Part shown: positions 20,356 to 29,719 of the stretch, piece by piece | Numbering within the stretch: the stretch's first letter is position 1 | Layout: the number at the start of each line of letters is the position of its first letter | Assembly (NCBI GenBank): GCA_963575745.1 | Contig: CAUYUJ010015514.1 | Coordinates: 164,782 to 194,781, forward strand | Length of the DNA: 30,000 bases | Reading direction: 5' to 3' | From: Prorocentrum cordatum | Lineage: Eukaryota > Sar > Dinophyceae > Prorocentrales > Prorocentraceae | Notes under the pieces: model-generated | Database searches by the model: none | Told to the model about the DNA's origin: nothing | What the model saw: only the letters and a program-made list of their open reading frames with translations | Program-made: the position numbers and the translations under genes

Positions 20356-21519
20356 ACCTCGGGCCCCTGGGCCTTCTGCGAGTCGTTCGTCTGCTTGCGC
20401 GGCCCCCCCGCCGAGCTGCCGTGGGCAGTCGACGGGGGGCCCCCGTTTCCCGACGCCTGCTTGGGGCGCTGCTGCTGCTGCTGCTGCTGCGGGCCGGTCT
20501 TGCGCCGCTTGCCCGTCGCGGGGGGGCGCTGCTCTGTCGGTGGCGTGATGGCCGCGAGGCCGCCGGGCAGGTGGGCCAAGGCCACCGCCTCCTCAGGCGC
20601 GAGCAGCACGCCGCGACCGCCGCGCGCCACCCACGCAGCCGCCGGGTGCCGCACGTGAGCATTCCAGAATGCCTTGTCGTCGGCCGCGAGGCGGTACACA
20701 GTGGACCAGGGCGCTGCGCTGTTCCAGTCTGGAGAGGGCGTCTCGCCGGCCGCCAGTTTGGCCTCGTAGCGGCGCTTCAGGCGGACCATGTGCTCTGCGC
20801 GCATCTGGTCGTCCGCCGTGGCAACGAGATGCCAACATTCTGGCCATAGGTGCACGAGCTTGCGGATCTTCTCCTCATAGTGCTCGAGCGCAGAGCGGGC
20901 CACAGCCATGAGCATGATGCAAGCAGTGGCGAACACCTTCCATGCCGCTTCCCCAGTGCTGCAGGTTCCCCGGGCCGGGGAGCTCCTTGGCCGTGAAGGT
21001 GCCGTCGCCGGTCGGGTACCAGGCGCGGAACTTCGCGGCCCGCACGCCCTTGCGGGCGAACGGCCCCCACAGCGCGAAGTCAGCATACGGCGAGCAGCCG
21101 CGGCCGTTCACCCTGTGGTCCAAGGCCGTGAGCTGCTCCACCGAAGGCTCCGCGTCCTCCGCCGGAGCGGCGAAGACCTGCTGCTGGTAGTTGGCGTGCC
21201 ACTGGGCGTGCGTAGACGCATCGGCGACCCGCACCTCGCCATCGTCGCCCTGGTCGAGGACAGCGGACAACTTGACGACCTTGTCCCTGGTCGCCGGGGC
21301 CGCCGCCGGCGCTGCCCCAGACCCGGCCGCAGCCAGACGCGCCGCAGGCGCTTGGAACGGATCCACGTCCACGAAGTCGTCCCATCTCTGTCCGCCGGCT
21401 GTCCACGAACTGCGTTTGCAAATGCGCCAGATGAGGCCCACCTGGCTTGCTTCCAAGGGGGTGAGGCCACGTAAGGACGGCTCTTCCTGTCCAAGGTTAT
21501 TGTCAATCTGTGTGGTCAT
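20214..21519 (-). pseudogene. YR retrotransposon gag with zinc knuckles (frame-shifted)
   Basis: A nucleocapsid-like protein that would package element RNA. The probable start is the Met of MTTQIDNNLGQEE at 21519, the last of several in-frame Mets just inside the 5' leader. The frame runs to about 20950, where a small indel moves it to the frame ending at 20214. The C-terminal part has a seven-Gln run from CTG repeats (about 20468-20488) and then two zinc motifs: C-x11-C-x8-C-x5-H and a canonical CCHC knuckle, CAKCGDASHKAPDC, just before the stop. It lies directly 3' of repeat A1 and 5' of pol, as expected for gag. Confidence 0.75.
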
Positions 21520-21767
21520 GATTGCTACGTGCAGCATCGGAGCGGGGATTATCGACATCACCGGGATGTGATTCTGGAAATCCCCCTGCTGCGCCTCGAC
21601 AACACGAAACACACTGCCAGACAGACGTACATATTGGACAACGTCCGAAACCATTGTCCAAGACATTGCAGTGGCCTCTGGCGGAAACAATGCCATCGAT
21701 CGTGAGGGAAGCAAGCCGCGCAAGCAAACGACGTAAGAGAAGAATGGGAGGTAAGTTAAGGTGAAAT
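21520..21767 (-). other. YR element 5' leader between A1 and gag
   Basis: About 250 bp with no coding motif. It follows repeat A1 and would be the 5' untranslated region if transcription starts in A1. No promoter motif or primer-binding site is recognisable; YR retroelements are not expected to use a tRNA primer site. Confidence 0.5.
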
Positions 21768-21950
21768 GGAAAAAAGCAAAGAGTATCGAGTTCGATCCGC
21801 GTGGCTGCATCGAACAACAATCTGGCATGGGAGCGCAGGGAGCAGGATGCAAGAATATATGATGGGGCAAGGTGGATACACAATTAGACAAGCCACCCAC
21901 CAACCATGCATTAGGAGTGCAATTGTCCTCAATTGATCTGTCAATAACGG
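21768..21950 (-). repeat. YR element terminal repeat A1 (outer 5' end)
   Basis: 183 bp matching A2 and A3 in the same orientation, with about 7-9 differences by eye (for example GAGTATCGAG versus GAGCATCGAT, CATGGGAG versus CATAGGAG, and TTGATCTG versus TTGACCTG). Homology stops exactly after TCAATAACGG at 21950, where flanking LINE ORF1 begins. On the inner side the match fades at about 21768. Confidence 0.85.
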
Positions 21951-22465
21951 TGAATCGCGTGCTTGATGAAAAGAGCCCACACCCTCTGGGAGAGAAGAGG
22001 GAAGCGCCAAAGGTCCTCCAGCATGGGGGCTTCCCCAAATTCGGGGATCGGCTCCCGCTCGCAAACGACCAAAACAGCAATGTCCTTATCACCATGAAGA
22101 AGAGCATGCTGGAGTCCTCCCAGAAACCGTTGAAGATGTTCAGTCTCACGCGGGGCCCAAAGGATGATGCCGTCAGCTGGCCGCCCCTGGAGGGCTGCCT
22201 GGGCCCTCACTTTGCCCTTGCAGAGCTGCTCCATGAGCCCTCTGGCCGAATTCACGTCCAGTCGACCTTCCCTTCCTGGCGCGCCGGAGCGGCTGACATC
22301 TGATAGCCACAATCCGGATGTCCACGTCCGCAGGCTGTCAGACAGGTGGGTGCCTAACCAGCGCTCCAGCGCTGGAGGAGGCTCCCAAGTAGGGCGGCGG
22401 CGTGTAGCCAGTACATCGCCAGCGGTCCTCGGAAACAGTGGGTAGGTCGGCCATGCGTGACGCAC
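21951..22465 (-). pseudogene. LINE ORF1, 5' part
   Basis: The open frame reads minus from 22465 into the YR-element edge at 21951 and stops a few codons inside the element. Composition and spacing look like a genuine protein (for example GIILWAPRETEHLQRFLGGL and DIAVLVVCEREPIPEF). I recognise no domain. Codons are in the same phase as the piece at 12725-11660 once the 9,225-bp insertion (divisible by 3) is removed. Further upstream a protein-like segment continues in another frame (about 22790-22509, including VFEFWANLQAYLKRMGYD), so ORF1 probably began there and has a frame shift near 22465-22510. Confidence 0.6.
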
Positions 22466-22793
22466 GGGCCTCGACCATCGCGCGTTCAGCCTCCGATGCC
22501 GCGTCCGTTTACTCCTGGGGCCAATTCACGAGGAGGTGGGTCACAGAGAGCACCAGCTTGGCACGACGAGGCCTGTCCTCGATCATCTCCACGGTGGGCT
22601 GGGCTCCCGCTGTAGGCTCGATGCCAAGGCGGCGCCAGCACGAGGGTGCAGTGATGTCGTACCCCATCCGCTTGAGGTAAGCCTGGAGGTTTGCCCAAAA
22701 TTCAAAGACAGTGGCCACGACCGAAATTGCTGGGACAGCGGCGCCCTCCGGTCCAGTCGCAGAGTGCGCGCGGATGTAGTCGGTGTTTGGGAT

Positions 22794-23138
22794 GTGCCAC
22801 ATTTCTGACGTTCGGTGGCACCCCTCACCCAGATCGGCGAGGTCAGGGTGCAAAAACACAAGGGATTTGCCACATGTCTGAAATCCGGTTGCACCCCTCA
22901 CACAGATCGGCGGGGTCAGGGTGTAAAAACATAAGGGATTTGCCACATTTCTGAAATTCGGTGGCACCCCTCACCCAGATCGGCGGGGTCAGGGTGCAAA
23001 AACAAATGGGATTTGCTACATTTCTGAGATTCGGCGACACCCCTCACCCAGATCGGCACGGTCAGGGTCCAAAACCATATGGGATTTGCTAAATTTCTTA
23101 AAATCCGGTGGCACCCCTCGCGCAGATCGGCAGGGCCA
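22794..23138 (+). repeat. 73-bp satellite array, copy 2
   Basis: Five units of the same satellite as 5161-5700, in the same orientation. The AGATCGGC marker is at about 22831, 22904, 22977, 23050 and 23124. Units are slightly more divergent from each other than in array 1. The left edge abuts the presumed 5' end of the LINE, and the right edge ends inside a unit at GCAGATCGGCAGGGCCA. Confidence 0.95.
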
Positions 23139-24084
23139 CGACGTCTTACCAATCGCCAGGTGTGGTAACCCCTCTGGTCATCTATTGGTTTTGCTCTGCT
23201 TCACGACAGCGCCCAGGCCTCATGACAAGCGCGTTCTCCGAGAGAGGGGGCCGGTGGCAGGGGGCGAAGCCCTTACGGATATACACCGCGAAAGCCGACG
23301 GGGTTAACATAAAATTGTAAAGCAAGGGGGCAGCACAGCTAAGCCAAGACTCCATTCTGGCATGTCAAGTTACTGGCTACATCAGGATACGCGCGCAACT
23401 GGCACAGGCAAAAGGCGACCTATATTTGGGCGTGAGTGCGCAGGGGCATCCTAACACGCGATACAGGTCTCATGTGTCGCAAAGTGCCGAGTCACACAGA
23501 ATTGTTAACATCTTCTGTAAAGTGTGCAGACGAAGGCCTGGATCTCAAGTGATCCTGAGCTCGACTCTCAGCAAAAGCGGCACGCGATGATAACCTGGAG
23601 ACGGGTTGGGCCAACGCTCCGTAGCGGGCGCCAGCTCGCGCCGTCCGCCAACAATGTGTTGGCTGGTGCTTCGCATGTTCACAGACATCTCGTTCTTTCA
23701 AATATACTTGTTTAAATGGTCGGCGAGATTCTCCAGACCCATACTTTGCTCACTGTGATGTCTCCTCGCTGTACTTTTTTTTATCATGACAATACTTGAC
23801 GCACCTCCATGTGTCTGACTTCCCCTAGTCCGCGCCCGCTTGCAATTGCAGTGGCCGCGTTCGCATCGCTCTTCAACGCGTCATTACAACCGACGCCGAA
23901 ATCACTGATAAATGCATGTAATCTGAACGCCGGATTCACGCATTACCATTACATGATACTCTTTTTGCCCATATGACAACGCCACTGCACTCTGAATAAA
24001 ACTCCGATCCCCACATGACAATTCCTCCTCTCGTTGAATTGCGAGTCCGCTTACATCCAGCGTAATCAGTGTCGGCTCGCGCAG
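23139..24084. other. Unrecognised intergenic stretch
   Basis: About 950 bp, somewhat less GC-rich than the surroundings, with no open frame over about 75 codons that carries a motif and no repeat that I can see. It separates satellite array 2 from the decayed copia-like element and may contain that element's downstream LTR, but no matching LTR was found. Confidence 0.4.
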
Positions 24085-24335
24085 TTAACTCCCGGGGGCG
24101 CCTCTGGCATTAGCACTGGCATCCACGCCTGTCGTGGTTCTTGATGTGCGTGCCCAACCGCGCCAGGCTTTCCCATGCCCCTCGGGTTGGGGCTGACATA
24201 GAGAGCGCAAGCCCCGTAAGTGACAGCTCCATGTCTGAACGGTCTTGACCCAAATACCTGGATCGATCCACTCGCACTTGGCATTTCTTAGTTTCATGTT
24301 TTGGCAGGGACTCCTCATCTTATTATCCGCGAGGC

Positions 24336-24489
24336 TGACTGCCGCAGAATATAACAGTCTCTGAGCTTCCAATGGACGGGTTGCTGCGAATATGTATTTC
24401 TTGGGGTTGTACTTGACCTGCGGCGCCGCCAGCCGGGATCTGCATTCGGAATTGGCCTCGTCATTCTTGTTGATATCGATCCACCTCGC
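24336..24489 (-). pseudogene. Copia-like reverse transcriptase fragment
   Basis: Within an open frame 24771-24085, residues about 95-145 read RWIDINKNDE, then a YRSRL-like SECRSRL, then FAATRPLEAQRLLYSA. This is the pattern of the copia RVT_2 start (WI..NKGD...YRSRL, FAATPPLEA..LL). The catalytic YVDD region is not found downstream, so only the N-terminal edge of RT survives. Confidence 0.6.
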
Positions 24490-25404
24490 GTCTATAAGTG
24501 CTCTACCTGAGGCAGCCCAGCAGCCGCCCTCTCCCACTTCATTATATACCCAGGCTTCCTGAACTGGCCCATCTCCTCCTCCCGAGCCTGCCTGCGACGT
24601 GCGTCTTGGATCGACCTCGCCACCGCGCCTGGCGCGCACTTGGCCACCCTCGCGAAGAAACGCGCCCATGTCACCCCGCTGGCAGCAGGCCGCGCCAATC
24701 ATCCACAGCGCGCCTCGCACGCCCCCAAAGTTTTCAATCACCCCTGGCGTCGGCGCGAATCGCAGATCCAACGATGGGACTGGATGTATTGGGCAACCCG
24801 GGGCGTTGCTTCAGTGGCCGCGTTGCGTGCTCCTCCACTGAATTCACTACTCCGCCCCTCAACTCTCACTTCGCTGGCCGCCCTCTCTATCTCTGAACAT
24901 CTGGCCGGTGTCCACGTCCTGAGTGGCCCCGCGTAGGCATGCGCCATATTGGCCCTGAATTTCCTGGAAGCACAATGCGCGATGTGCCGTAATCTTGTCC
25001 ACGCTCGTTTGGTTCGTGCCCGGCTCCATTATTTCTGCGCCTCCACCTGGTTCGTTCGAGCAGGCCCACTCGACCTCGGGGCCACAAGTTCTCATGGGGC
25101 ACCCTGGGCGGTCGTCGGCCGCCACCCTGTTAACCGGGCATTCGAATGCATGGCTCGACAAAGACGGTCTGGAGATGACTCTGACCCTCTCGTTCTACCC
25201 CCCCCCCAATTAAGTCGACATTTCGGCGCAGTCCTTGACGCGTTGCGCCGGGGGCTCTTCTGATGCATGAGCTGTTCGTTATGAACCGCGCGGGGGTCCT
25301 TGCGAACCCCTCTTCTCCTTTCGATGCTTGCTCCGAGTCGTCGCGGCGCAGATCGCCGTCGCATGCCTCCACGCCGTCGCGCCTCAACAATCTCTGCGCT
25401 GGCG

Positions 25405-25720
25405 ACGGGGCGCAACTCGAGGCCCCCGAAGGGTGCTCAAAGAGGATATATGAACCGCTGCTTCCATGGATCTCCCATAGCGCCAACGCAAACTTGAAGC
25501 GTTCAACCGCGTCGCCGAGCACGCCCCTCATTCTTCCCGTCCCAGGTCGCTTCGAGTCGAAGGCTCGTCGCCTGTTGAAGGCTGCGCGCATGGGGCTCGC
25601 AATTGAGAGTGAGGCTGCGCTGCTCTCTGTAAACTGCTTTGGTTTTGCGCGCGTCGCCTCGCACTTAGAATCCCAAGGGCCCCCATGTTCACCGCGCGTG
25701 GCCAAGCCCATCGCCGACGC
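25405..25720 (-). pseudogene. Copia-like polyprotein spacer fragment
   Basis: In the frame 25885-25130, GEHGGPWDSK (residues 65-74), SIASPMRAAF (94-103) and FKFALALWEIHGSSGSYILFEHPSG (about 130-154) follow each other. I recall the same order, G.PWD...IGSPMCT.F...G.YFLHEHP, in the region between integrase and RT of dinoflagellate copia-like elements. Conserved positions such as SPMC are partly lost. The assignment is from memory of the pattern, not from a search. Confidence 0.5.
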
Positions 25721-26973
25721 CGGCACGAGCCATTGTCTCTTCCTTCCAGCTACGCGGACTGGAGAGTAGGCATCGGAGACATGCGATTGCGCAATGGGCT
25801 GGCCTTCGCCGCGCAACCTCGCCGCCCCCCACCACTCCGCCACTTCTGCATCTAAGCCCATTATCTTAATCCCGTCGCGTACCACTCGATATTCATGACG
25901 TCGCGTTCTTCGCTTTCCTGCTCGCCGGGCCCCTCGCTTACTGCGACTTCAGGGCCCCCTTGCTGCCTCTCCTCGTCCTCGTCCATTTCCTCTCTTACTT
26001 CTCTGGTATTCTCCTCGTCTCCGCGGTCCTCTGCCTTTCCTCAAAGTGCCAATGCCCATCGCCGGGGTAGCATTGGCAGGGCGCCCGTCATTGTCGACGC
26101 CGCAGATGAGCCAGGGCCCAGGCCCACCCCGCCCAGGGCCCTCGTAATTCCTTTTCATCATTGTCTTTCCACTTGACATTCATGCCCCCAATTTCACCCG
26201 ATTCTTGATAGATCGCATGCGTTCGCCTTTCGTTGCTCAGTTTTTGATGCTCTGGCCCCTCGGCCTTTCGGCGAGCGCATTTGCGTTCTCGGTTCGCGAC
26301 GTGGTCTGATAACTAGCCCAGAATTGAATGCCCAGTTATCCGCCCTATACCCCCGAGACTTGATGGCGCCGTCCATATGCGCCGATGGCGACCTCTCGGC
26401 TGGCATCGCGCGCCCCCAGACATTTTCCACTCTCCCATCTTGCTTTCAGCCCCCCCCCCCCTTCTTAGGGGGAGTCTTCGCATGCTCGACGGACCCCCGA
26501 ACTCGGGTGGCGCTTTGTTGAATATGCACCCTCGGCGTCTTTCACGCGCCGTCTTTCCATCGGCGTCAATCGCGAACTTGTCGACGAGAGACGAGGCGCG
26601 AGTGTGATTCTAGCCTCCGTTTGCGCGATCTTCTCTTGGCCTTGCCTCTAACGCAGCGCGGGGACTGGCTCCTGCGCGGTGGGCGAAATTTTACATGACA
26701 CAACAGATCGCGCCTGGTCCCCTCGGGCATTTGAGCGTCGCTTCCCATGGGCGCGCGGTCGGCCTCACTTGTCCCGCTGCCCCCATCCCCATCATCCCCA
26801 TCACTCTCCAAATTCATCGCGGCCAGGTCTTGACTGGGGTTTGCGGGCCCAGCCGGGCTCGGACAGGTCCGCCGCGAGAATTGCCTGCCCGGGAAAGCCC
26901 TCGCGCCCCCCCGCCCCCCCCCCCCTCCCCTTGCATCTTCCACCCTGCTCGCCCCCTCTTGGCTCGCGAATCC

Positions 26974-27141
26974 ACGAGGGGCTCTGATGGTGAACCAGAA
27001 ATTCTCGTTCTGTTCGTGGATCGTCGTCTTATGCCCCGTTGCCCCGTCCTCTAGGTAACTGCAAAGTCCCCCATCTTTGTCTCCATCAAGATCCACGCGA
27101 TCCCCCGCTGCTACCATTCCGCGCGCAGACCCGAATGCCTC
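26974..27141 (-). pseudogene. Copia-like gag/protease-region fragment
   Basis: Residues about 19-75 of the frame 27198-26566 contain FGSARGMVAAGDRVDLDGD, then CSYLEDGATGHKTTIHEQN, then FWFTI. This resembles the GNRVVFD...GSYIE...TG..T.IH segment that precedes the integrase in dinoflagellate copia-like polyproteins. The rest of the frame is not recognisable. Confidence 0.5.
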
Positions 27142-27379
27142 GTTAACGTCGGTCGCTTGGATGCTCGCGCGCACCGTGGGCCCCTCTTCGCTTTTCACCC
27201 TTCACGAACTCATTGCCCGCGGTTCCCGACGACTGATCCATTGGCCCCACTGCAGCGCCGCTGCTCCAAGAGACCTCCGCGGGCTCAACGGGCGCAGTAA
27301 TTCCCGCCATCGGGGGCCCCGCGGCGCCGCGGGCCCCTGCGCCCGCGAGGGGGGTCTCTATATATTAAACTACATTCGG

Positions 27380-27640
27380 GGGGAAAACGACAAACGAACG
27401 GATTTTCCTGAATACTGAAGTCCCTTTGTGATCGACAAACAACGCGACATCAAGAAGCGCACCCGCCGTTCTCGAACAACGACAAACAAAGCCGCATTTC
27501 GGCGTGAACTAACCTGCTCAAGCGACGAACAACACATAAACTAACCTCTAAATACTATTTTTCGGGATGGACAAATAATTGGAGAACATAATAACACTTC
27601 TACGCAAACCTGCGAATTTACATGAATAGATTCCTGAACG
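27380..27640. other. AT-richer block with CGACAAACAA words
   Basis: No gene. The word CGACAAACAA or a variant recurs near 27387, 27432, 27480, 27523 and 27571, roughly every 43-48 bp, in sequence that otherwise does not align well. This may be a very degenerate minisatellite or the end of a transposon. Confidence 0.35.
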
Positions 27641-27654
27641 AATCCGTGCAAACA

Positions 27655-28080
27655 AAAACATTCCACAACTCCTGAAACGAATCGGGGCCAATGGGGCCCC
27701 ACGCGCCCGCGCCGCGCATTCGTTTCGAAATGTGTGTGTTTTTACCTCTTGTATTCGGTCTCCAAGCCAGGGCTGGCAGACGGAAAAAATGAAATAAATA
27801 TACAAAAAATCCCAATCCAGAGAACCGGTTCAAAGAACCATTTATTTTCCGATAGGAACAGGGCCCGATGGGCCCCACACGCATTCCTTCCAAAATGTTG
27901 GCATTGTATCTCTTGGAGTTTGTTTTGTCTCTGAGCCAGGATCGCAAGACGAAAACAAAAAGATATACGAAAATCCCCAATCCAGAGAACCGGTCAAAAA
28001 GCCATTGGTTTCCCACAAAGAATCGGGGCCGATGGGGCCCCACGCGCATTCCTTCCCGAATGTGGGTTCTTTACCCCAAG
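27655..28080 (+). repeat. Tandem 165-176-bp repeat, about 2.5 copies
   Basis: The segment AATCGGGGCCRATGGGGCCCCACGCGCATTC recurs at about 27681, 27857 and 28022. In each copy it is followed by a CATTGTATCT- or GTGTTTTTACC-like stretch and the string AATCCAGAGAACCGGT. GGGGCC...GGCCCC forms a short perfect hairpin in each unit. The block is AT-richer than the neighbouring sequence. Open frames through it (minus 28049-27618) follow the repeat and are not called. Confidence 0.8.
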
Positions 28081-28944
28081 TGAAGTGGTGACCGCGACGA
28101 ACGACGACATGAATCTGGATGACTTACCCACTAGCGCCGCGCGGCGGACGAACGACGGGGGGAACCTGGCACTACTTACCTACTTGTAGCCGGTCAAACC
28201 CCGCTCATCTGCGCCCACGGCGTCAGCAATCGCCTTCGCCCCCGCCCGCGCGGGCACTTCCATCTCTTTTTCGCAGGGGCCCTCCATTCCCGCCGACTGT
28301 AGCTCGGCGCACTTCTTCGCCCAACTATCCCACGTTTTTCCATTCGAGATTTCGGTTGCCGCGTTCGGCGCCGCGGTCGCAGGCGGCGCCGCGCCCGCGC
28401 ATTGCATCTTTTCTCTCGTCATCCCTCACCTGGCCTCTCGACGCCTCTGTCTCGTCGCCGGGCGCTGCGCCCTCCGCTCCAGCGCCCCTTCAGCCGGCCC
28501 CGCCGCCGCCCCGTCGCCGGCAGCGGCGCCCGCGACGACGCCGCGACGCCCTGATCCAGGCAGAGGTTGCCCGAACATCTGCCGGGGCTCTCTCCAGCAC
28601 CCCCCGCCCCCCGTGGCCCGAGGCGACTTCGCTGGCACTCTCTGATCGGCGCAAGCCTGGGGCCTGGTTCCTTCGCCGACATCCCCTGGCGCAACCTCGT
28701 GGGCCACCCTCGGTGCCCCGACATTTTTCTCCGCGCCCTTTTATGTGCGCTCCCGGTTAATCTTTGCCGCGCATATATTCCCCTCCGTTCGAGCCCCCCG
28801 CCCTTGGACGCCCCCGTTCGCGGTGCAGTCTTCGGCGACGCGCCCGCGCCCTCCGCGCGCGCGGCGCGCGGGCCCCTGATTCTTGCCTTTCCATTGCTCC
28901 TTTCGTTCATGTCGCTGTTCCCCAAGCGGCCCCAGCATCGAGTC
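28081..28944. other. Unrecognised GC-rich stretch
   Basis: About 860 bp with no gene I can support. Long open frames in several phases (plus 28119-28760, minus 29060-28419) are Pro/Arg/Ala-rich without motifs. A direct repeat of CGACGAACGACGA-type words is seen near 28090-28160. Confidence 0.4.
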
Positions 28945-29094
28945 GATAAGCCGGATCGGGTCGACCGGAGCATCGAATCGGCAGAAATCGGCAGAAGCCA
29001 GCAGCCAAATCGAAATCGGCTGAGGTCGGCAAGTCCGAGCCGGATCGAATCGGAAACCAAGCCGCGTCAAGTCGGATCGGAATCGAAATCGGAC
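28945..29094. repeat. ATCGG-rich minisatellite, left copy
   Basis: Degenerate short-period repeat built from AATCGG, GCCGGATCGG and CGAATCGGCAGAA words. The same family resumes at 29720-29892 on the far side of the G/C palindrome array; GCATCGAATCGGCAGAA occurs in both. Confidence 0.75.
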
Positions 29095-29700
29095 CCCCCC
29101 CTGGGGGGGTGGCTGGGTTTTTTTGCCCCCCCCCCCCCGGGGGGGGGTGGGGCCCCGGGGCTTGGACCCCCCCCCTGGGGGGAGCTTAGGGTCCCATGGC
29201 TTTTGGAAAACCTCCCCCTGGGGGGGGGGGGGGGCGGGGCTTTCCGAGCCCCCCTCCCTGGGGGTGGTTTGGGGCCCCGGCGCTTTTGGACACCCCCCCC
29301 GCCCGGGAGGGGGTTGGGGGCCCGGGGCTTTTAGAAAACCCCCTCATGGGGGGGATTGGGGTCCCGATGCTTTTGGACCCCTTCCCCCTGGAAGGGGTTT
29401 GGGGTCCCAGAGCTTTCGGGCCCCCCCACTCCTGGGGGGTTTGAAGTCCCGGAACTTTTGGACCCCCCCCCTGGGGGGGGAAGGGGGGGGTCCGGGGCTT
29501 TTGGAAAACCTCCCCATGGGGGGGGGGGGGCCCGGGGCTTTTGGACCCCCCCCCTCTGCCGGAGCTTCGGAGCTTTCAGACCTCCTTCCCCCCCGGGGAG
29601 GGTTTGGGGTCCTGGAGCTTTCGGACCCCCCCCTGCGGGGAGGGTGGGGTTTTTTGGACTCCCCCTCCGGGGGTTCCCCCTCCCTCCTCCTCCTCCCCTT
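29095..29700. repeat. Array of C-run/G-run palindromes, about 43-bp period
   Basis: About 12 tandem units of the form GGGGCTTTTGGACCCCCCCC-TGGGGGGGG-(TTTGGGGTCC), with the CTTTTGGA-like word near 29190, 29237, 29281, 29327, 29369, 29412, 29453, 29496, 29537, 29570, 29616 and 29650. Each unit has a run of 6-13 C followed after 0-3 bases by a run of 5-15 G, i.e. a near-perfect hairpin. The Gly/Pro-rich plus-strand open frames are by-products of the repeat. Confidence 0.9.
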
Positions 29701-29719
29701 GGGGGCCGGGGCCGGAGCG

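Larger units (their letters stand above)
12726..21950 (-). mobile_element. YR retrotransposon with split direct repeats
   Basis: A 9,225-bp element read on the minus strand: A1 repeat (21950-21768), leader, gag (21519-20214), RT-RNase H (20355-17829), tyrosine recombinase (16737-14947), then B1, A2, B2, A3 and B3 to 12726. Gag, RT, RNase H and recombinase in this order define the DIRS order of retrotransposons. Split direct repeats (A1 internal B1-A2-B2) are the Ngaro/PAT/VIPER end type. No methyltransferase domain was seen, which fits Ngaro better than PAT. A GG dinucleotide is shared by the left edge (12724-12725), the B1/A2 and B2/A3 joins (14363-14364, 13544-13545) and the right edge (21949-21950). 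No target-site duplication is visible, as expected for recombinase-mediated insertion. Gag and pol are frame-broken, so it is probably inactive. Confidence 0.85.
7157..22790 (-). mobile_element. APE-type LINE, interrupted by a YR retrotransposon
   Basis: Minus-strand order is ORF1 5' part (21951-22465, perhaps from about 22790), then the YR element insertion (12726-21950), ORF1 3' part (11660-12725), an unexplained insert (11060-11645), APE endonuclease (about 11048-10300) and reverse transcriptase with a C-terminal zinc knuckle (10234-7157). The ORF1/ORF2 layout with EN before RT and a CCHC knuckle after RT is that of L1/Tx1-like non-LTR elements. Both outer ends are uncertain: the 5' end may be at the satellite array starting 22794, and the 3' end lies left of 7157. 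Frame breaks in ORF1 and EN make it a dead copy. Confidence 0.8.
24085..27200 (-). mobile_element. Decayed copia-like (Ty1-type) retrotransposon
   Basis: Three separated minus-strand fragments occur in polyprotein order: a gag/protease-region motif (27141-26974), a conserved spacer (about 25720-25405) and the start of the RVT_2 reverse transcriptase (about 24489-24336). They match what I recall of copia-like polyproteins in dinoflagellate genomes. Stops and shifts separate them, the integrase is not recognisable, and no LTRs, primer-binding site or polypurine tract could be placed. The ends given are those of the open frames carrying the fragments. Confidence 0.55.

Noticed and set aside
20214-20662. 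Serine-rich and alanine-rich alternative frames over the gag C-terminus
   Set aside because: The frame with the CCHC knuckle and Gln run has clear motifs; the others are overlaps in GC-rich sequence.
12726-21950. Ordinary LTR retrotransposon with 183-bp LTRs
   Set aside because: There is no DDE integrase, protease, primer-binding site or target duplication. The tyrosine recombinase and the B1-A2-B2 arrangement fit split direct repeats better.
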